The notes under the pieces are model-generated. The model saw nothing but the letters and a program-made list of their open reading frames with translations, did no database searches and had not been told where the DNA came from. Position numbers and translations under genes: made by a program. Source: an uncultured Oscillospiraceae bacterium (GTDB taxonomy: Bacteria > Bacillota > Clostridia > Oscillospirales > Oscillospiraceae). Taken from it: a DNA stretch of 8,086 nucleotides. Below, piece after piece: positions 6,525 through 8,086 of the stretch. The stretch's first letter is position 1. Each line of letters opens with the position of its first letter. Where the stretch lies: assembly GCA_905205085.1 (NCBI GenBank), contig CAJLCG010000101.1, positions 1 to 8,086 on the forward strand. Direction: 5' to 3'.

Positions 6525-6534
6525 AGACCGGTCT
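6525..6534. repeat. 10-bp palindrome abutting the rfbA -35 box
   Basis: AGACCGGTCT is a perfect palindrome lying 2 bp upstream of the -35 hexamer. The position suits a transcription factor site, but 10-bp palindromes are not rare by chance and no second copy was noticed. Confidence 0.3.
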
Positions 6535-6605
6535 TAAATCTTGTTTAAAATGCCGCAAGGTTCTCCTTAACGTCGGGCGTCCCTAGTCAGTTTGCCCCAT
6601 AAGGC

Positions 6606-6639
6606 AAAAGGGGCGGCGGGAAGTTCTCCCGCCGCCCCT
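6606..6639 (-). terminator. Intrinsic terminator of the sigma/anti-sigma unit
   Basis: A 13-bp perfect GC-rich stem pairs AGGGGCGGCGGGA (6609-6621) with TCCCGCCGCCCCT (6627-6639) around a 5-nt loop. On the minus strand it is followed by TTTGCC, so the T-run is short. It lies 9 nt after the anti-sigma stop. A second hairpin, TTTGCC-CCATAA-GGCAAA (6591-6608), follows directly and uses those T residues as one arm. Confidence 0.8.
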
Positions 6640-6648
6640 GGCTGCGAT

Positions 6649-7302
6649 TTATTTTTGGTTTTCTTGCCACCGGGCATACCACTGTTCCCGTACCTGCTCC
6701 CGGCCTCGAGTAAACCACTCCGGGTCGGTCTGCTCCTCCGGCGAAATGTCGGTACGGCTGCTCAGTACGCCGTTTCCTCCTCCGGAACCGTCCGGGACGG
6801 TGACACCTTCATACCAGCCGTAGTCCTCCGGGGTCCCTCCTATGATCACATAATAGAGGTTCCCCCCCTCGTCCCACCAGGTATCCACATAGGGCGTGTT
6901 CTCATCCACCCGATCGGTGACATCCACCCGCTGGCCACGGGCCACCACCCACAGTCGGCCCTCTTCCAAAGAGACCACCAGAGGCTGTCCATTCTCATCA
7001 TAGCCGTCTGAAGGATGGCCCTCCACATAGCCCTCTCCTCCGCTGTCGCTGATGGTGACCCGGCCACCACCCACCAGCTGAAAGATCCGCTCTCCGTACA
7101 CCTCTGCGCTCCAGCCCACCAGCCCAAGGCACACAGCCAGCGCCGCTGCGACCAACAGGACCCGCCGCTTCTGCACACGTCTCCGGCACCCCCGGGCGCG
7201 CACCAGTTCCTTGACTCGCTCCCGGTCCACAAGCCCTTCTCTGGGCTGCAATTCCTCGTCCACATACCCGTTCATCAGTTTGGAAATCTCAAGCTTCTTC
7301 AA
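6649..7302 (-). CDS. Putative anti-sigma factor, single-pass membrane protein
   Basis: Seen: 217 residues. The short cytoplasmic N-terminal part (1 to about 47) contains KLMNGYVDEELQ, resembling the start of anti-sigma domains, then an Arg-rich stretch. One membrane helix lies at about 48-65 (LLVAAALAVCLGLVGW). An outside domain of about 150 residues follows, rich in Gly, Asp, Glu and Trp, with no recognised motif. No HxxxCxxC zinc motif is present; the only cysteines are C39 and C58. The role is inferred from the membrane topology and the 14-nt overlap with an ECF sigma gene. Such proteins hold the sigma factor at the membrane until a signal releases it. The start is TTG at 7302, chosen because GGGAGGG lies 8 nt upstream. 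The first ATG (codon 10, 7275) has no good site and would cut into the anti-sigma-like segment. The signal sensed is unknown. Confidence 0.7.
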   Translation of the reverse strand: MKKLEISKLMNGYVDEELQPREGLVDRERVKELVRARGCRRRVQKRRVLLVAAALAVCLGLVGWSAEVYGERIFQLVGGGRVTISDSGGEGYVEGHPSDGYDENGQPLVVSLEEGRLWVVARGQRVDVTDRVDENTPYVDTWWDEGGNLYYVIIGGTPEDYGWYEGVTVPDGSGGGNGVLSSRTDISPEEQTDPEWFTRGREQVREQWYARWQENQK

Positions 7303-7819
7303 AGATGTATCCCTCCCGTTCCAGCTGCCGTTTCAGCTTTTCCCGGCCCCGGCGCAGCCGGGTCTTGGCGGTAGAGCAGTTCATTTCCATCTCCTCCGCC
7401 GCCTTTTCCACGGTCTGACCATAGTAGTAGTGGCGGACAAATAGCTCTCGGTCCTCTGGTTCCAAAGTATCCAGCGCCGCCCGCACCAGCTGTGCCGCTT
7501 CCTGGGCCTCCAGCTCCCGCTGAGGGCTGTCCTGGGCCAGTACCAGGATATCTTCCTCCAGGGGCAGCAGCTCCCGCCGTTCTCTCAGCCGATTCAGCGC
7601 CCGGTTCCGGGCTACCGTGGCCAACCAGCTCTTCACCTTTCCCGGCTGCAGCTTCTTTCGTTCCCGCCAGGCACACAGAAAAACGTTGGCCGTCAGTTCC
7701 TCCCACTCCTGGGGGCAGCCCGGTATCATTCGGGCGGCAATGGCGGCAACATAGGGGGTGTAACGCTCGATGAGCGCCTCCAGTCCCGCCGGGTCGCCCC
7801 GATGCAGCCGCCTCAGCAT
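7289..7819 (-). CDS. ECF-type RNA polymerase sigma factor (sigma-70 family)
   Basis: Seen: 176 residues from the ATG at 7819. Region 2 spans about 10-80, with LEALIERYTPYVAAIA, an EELTANVFLCAWRER segment matching sigma region 2.2, and LATVARNRALNRLRERRE (region 2.3/2.4, promoter melting and -10 contact). Region 4 spans about 110-165, with LEPEDRELFVRHYYYGQTV and a helix-turn-helix KAAEEMEMNCSTAKTRLRRGREKLKR for -35 binding. The absence of regions 1 and 3 makes it ECF. It directs RNA polymerase to a small regulon, likely including its own operon, and is followed by a probable anti-sigma gene overlapping by 14 nt. The start is uncertain. The strong AGGAGG lies more than 20 nt before this ATG but 8 nt before an in-frame ATC at 7834, which would add five residues (see findings). 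Confidence 0.9.
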   Translation of the reverse strand: MLRRLHRGDPAGLEALIERYTPYVAAIAARMIPGCPQEWEELTANVFLCAWRERKKLQPGKVKSWLATVARNRALNRLRERRELLPLEEDILVLAQDSPQRELEAQEAAQLVRAALDTLEPEDRELFVRHYYYGQTVEKAAEEMEMNCSTAKTRLRRGREKLKRQLEREGYIFEEA

Positions 7820-7875
7820 CTCTTGCTCGTCGATGTTCTCCGCCTCCTCTCTGTTTTGACGCGTCTACCCTATAA

Positions 7876-7901
7876 ACACAGCTTCCCGCCCTTTGGTTTC
7901 A
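7876..7901 (-). promoter_or_regulatory. Possible (ECF-like) promoter of the sigma/anti-sigma unit
   Basis: On the minus strand TGAAAC (forward 7896-7901) matches the -35 element recognised by many ECF sigma factors (TGAAAC in the B. subtilis SigW class). Sixteen bp on, GTGT (7876-7879) sits where CGTA would be expected, a poor match. Alternatively GAAACC is 18 bp from TTTATA (forward 7871-7876), a housekeeping-like -10. The location just after the preceding terminator and about 40-55 bp before the gene supports a promoter. Autoregulation is inference. Confidence 0.35.
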
Positions 7902-7912
7902 GGTTTGGGCAG

Positions 7913-7945
7913 AAAAAATCCGCCCCCTCGCTTGGAGGGGGCGGA
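7913..7945 (-). terminator. Intrinsic terminator after the biotin-carrier gene
   Basis: An 11-bp perfect stem pairs TCCGCCCCCTC (7919-7929) with GAGGGGGCGGA (7935-7945) around a 5-nt loop. On the minus strand it runs directly into six T residues (forward A-run 7913-7918). It lies 29 nt past the stop of the upstream gene. This is the strongest terminator in the window. Confidence 0.92.
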
Positions 7946-7974
7946 ATAAACTTGGATGTATTCCCAGGTTAGAC

Positions 7975-8086
7975 TCAGCCCAGGGTGACCAGCAGGTCGT
8001 CGGTGTTGACGGCGGTGCCCACCACAGCGGACACGGACTTGACGGTGCCGTCCACGGGAGCGGAGACCTCGATCTCCATCTTCATG
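7975..8086 (-). CDS. C-terminal end of a biotin carrier domain (biotin-dependent decarboxylase/carboxylase), 5'-truncated by window edge
   Basis: Seen: the last 36 residues and a TGA at 7975-7977, with the 5' part beyond the window. It begins at the biotinylation motif M-K-M, whose lysine carries biotin, then EIEVSAPVDGTVKSVSAVVG and a final TDDLLVTLG. The APxDGxVK segment followed by a VxxGxxVNxxDLLVxLG-like ending is the second half of a biotinyl domain, with the lysine about 34 residues from the end as usual. Typical owners are the gamma or biotin subunit of sodium-pumping glutaconyl-, methylmalonyl-CoA or oxaloacetate decarboxylases, or acetyl-CoA carboxylase BCCP. Which one cannot be decided from this fragment. 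A lipoyl domain is less likely because those usually have DK(A/V) at the modified site. Confidence 0.85.
   Translation of the reverse strand, partial: MKMEIEVSAPVDGTVKSVSAVVGTAVNTDDLLVTLG

Noticed and set aside
5633..6526. Open frame of 297 codons on the plus strand opposite rfbA
   Set aside because: Antisense to a complete rfbA with all family motifs; composition is typical of a shadow frame and no domain is visible.
6428..6563. Short minus-strand frame from a TTG behind AAGGAG, ending at the rfbA start
   Set aside because: About 42 codons with no recognisable sequence, and the rfbA promoter lies inside it, so it is probably not transcribed. A leader peptide cannot be fully excluded.

Overview
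The window is GC-rich, densely packed bacterial chromosome in which every supported gene lies on the minus strand. Gene content is typical of an anaerobic, GC-rich Clostridia (Oscillospiraceae-like gut bacterium; the genus is inference, not shown). It has an NfnAB-type ferredoxin/NAD(P) electron-bifurcating pair, a flavodoxin/2x[4Fe-4S] protein, a biotin-carrier tail of the decarboxylase/carboxylase type, and strong GGAGG ribosome binding sites. Non-ATG starts are frequent: four GTG and one TTG among the eight starts visible.

Reading in the direction of transcription (high to low coordinates): (1) 8086-7975 is the end of a biotin-carrier domain, closed by a strong terminator at 7913-7945. (2) 7819-6649 is an ECF sigma factor and an overlapping membrane protein that looks like its anti-sigma factor, closed by a strong terminator near 6606-6639. 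(3) 6433-5576 is a monocistronic glucose-1-phosphate thymidylyltransferase (RmlA/RfbA) with a good extended -10 promoter and a perfect palindromic terminator at 5547-5570. (4) 5524-3780 is a two-gene unit, a flavodoxin-ferredoxin protein followed 2 nt later by L-asparaginase. It ends at a 14-bp perfect hairpin whose T-run is, oddly, on the plus strand. (5) 3648-1708 is an exported, C-terminally membrane-anchored 5'-nucleotidase/metallophosphatase. (6) 1584-1 is nfnA and nfnB, translationally coupled by an 8-nt overlap; nfnB runs off the window.

The units look functionally independent: redox balancing (nfnAB), stress or envelope signalling (sigma/anti-sigma), sugar-nucleotide synthesis (rfbA), asparagine catabolism (asparaginase) and nucleotide scavenging (nucleotidase). 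I see no mobile element, CRISPR array, tRNA, rRNA or clear riboswitch. No gap exceeds 300 bases. No clearly new system was found. The points most worth checking are the sigma-factor start (possible ATC initiation), the inverted terminator polarity after the asparaginase gene, the pairing of asparaginase with a flavodoxin-ferredoxin, and the likely 'glutamate synthase' misannotation of nfnB.
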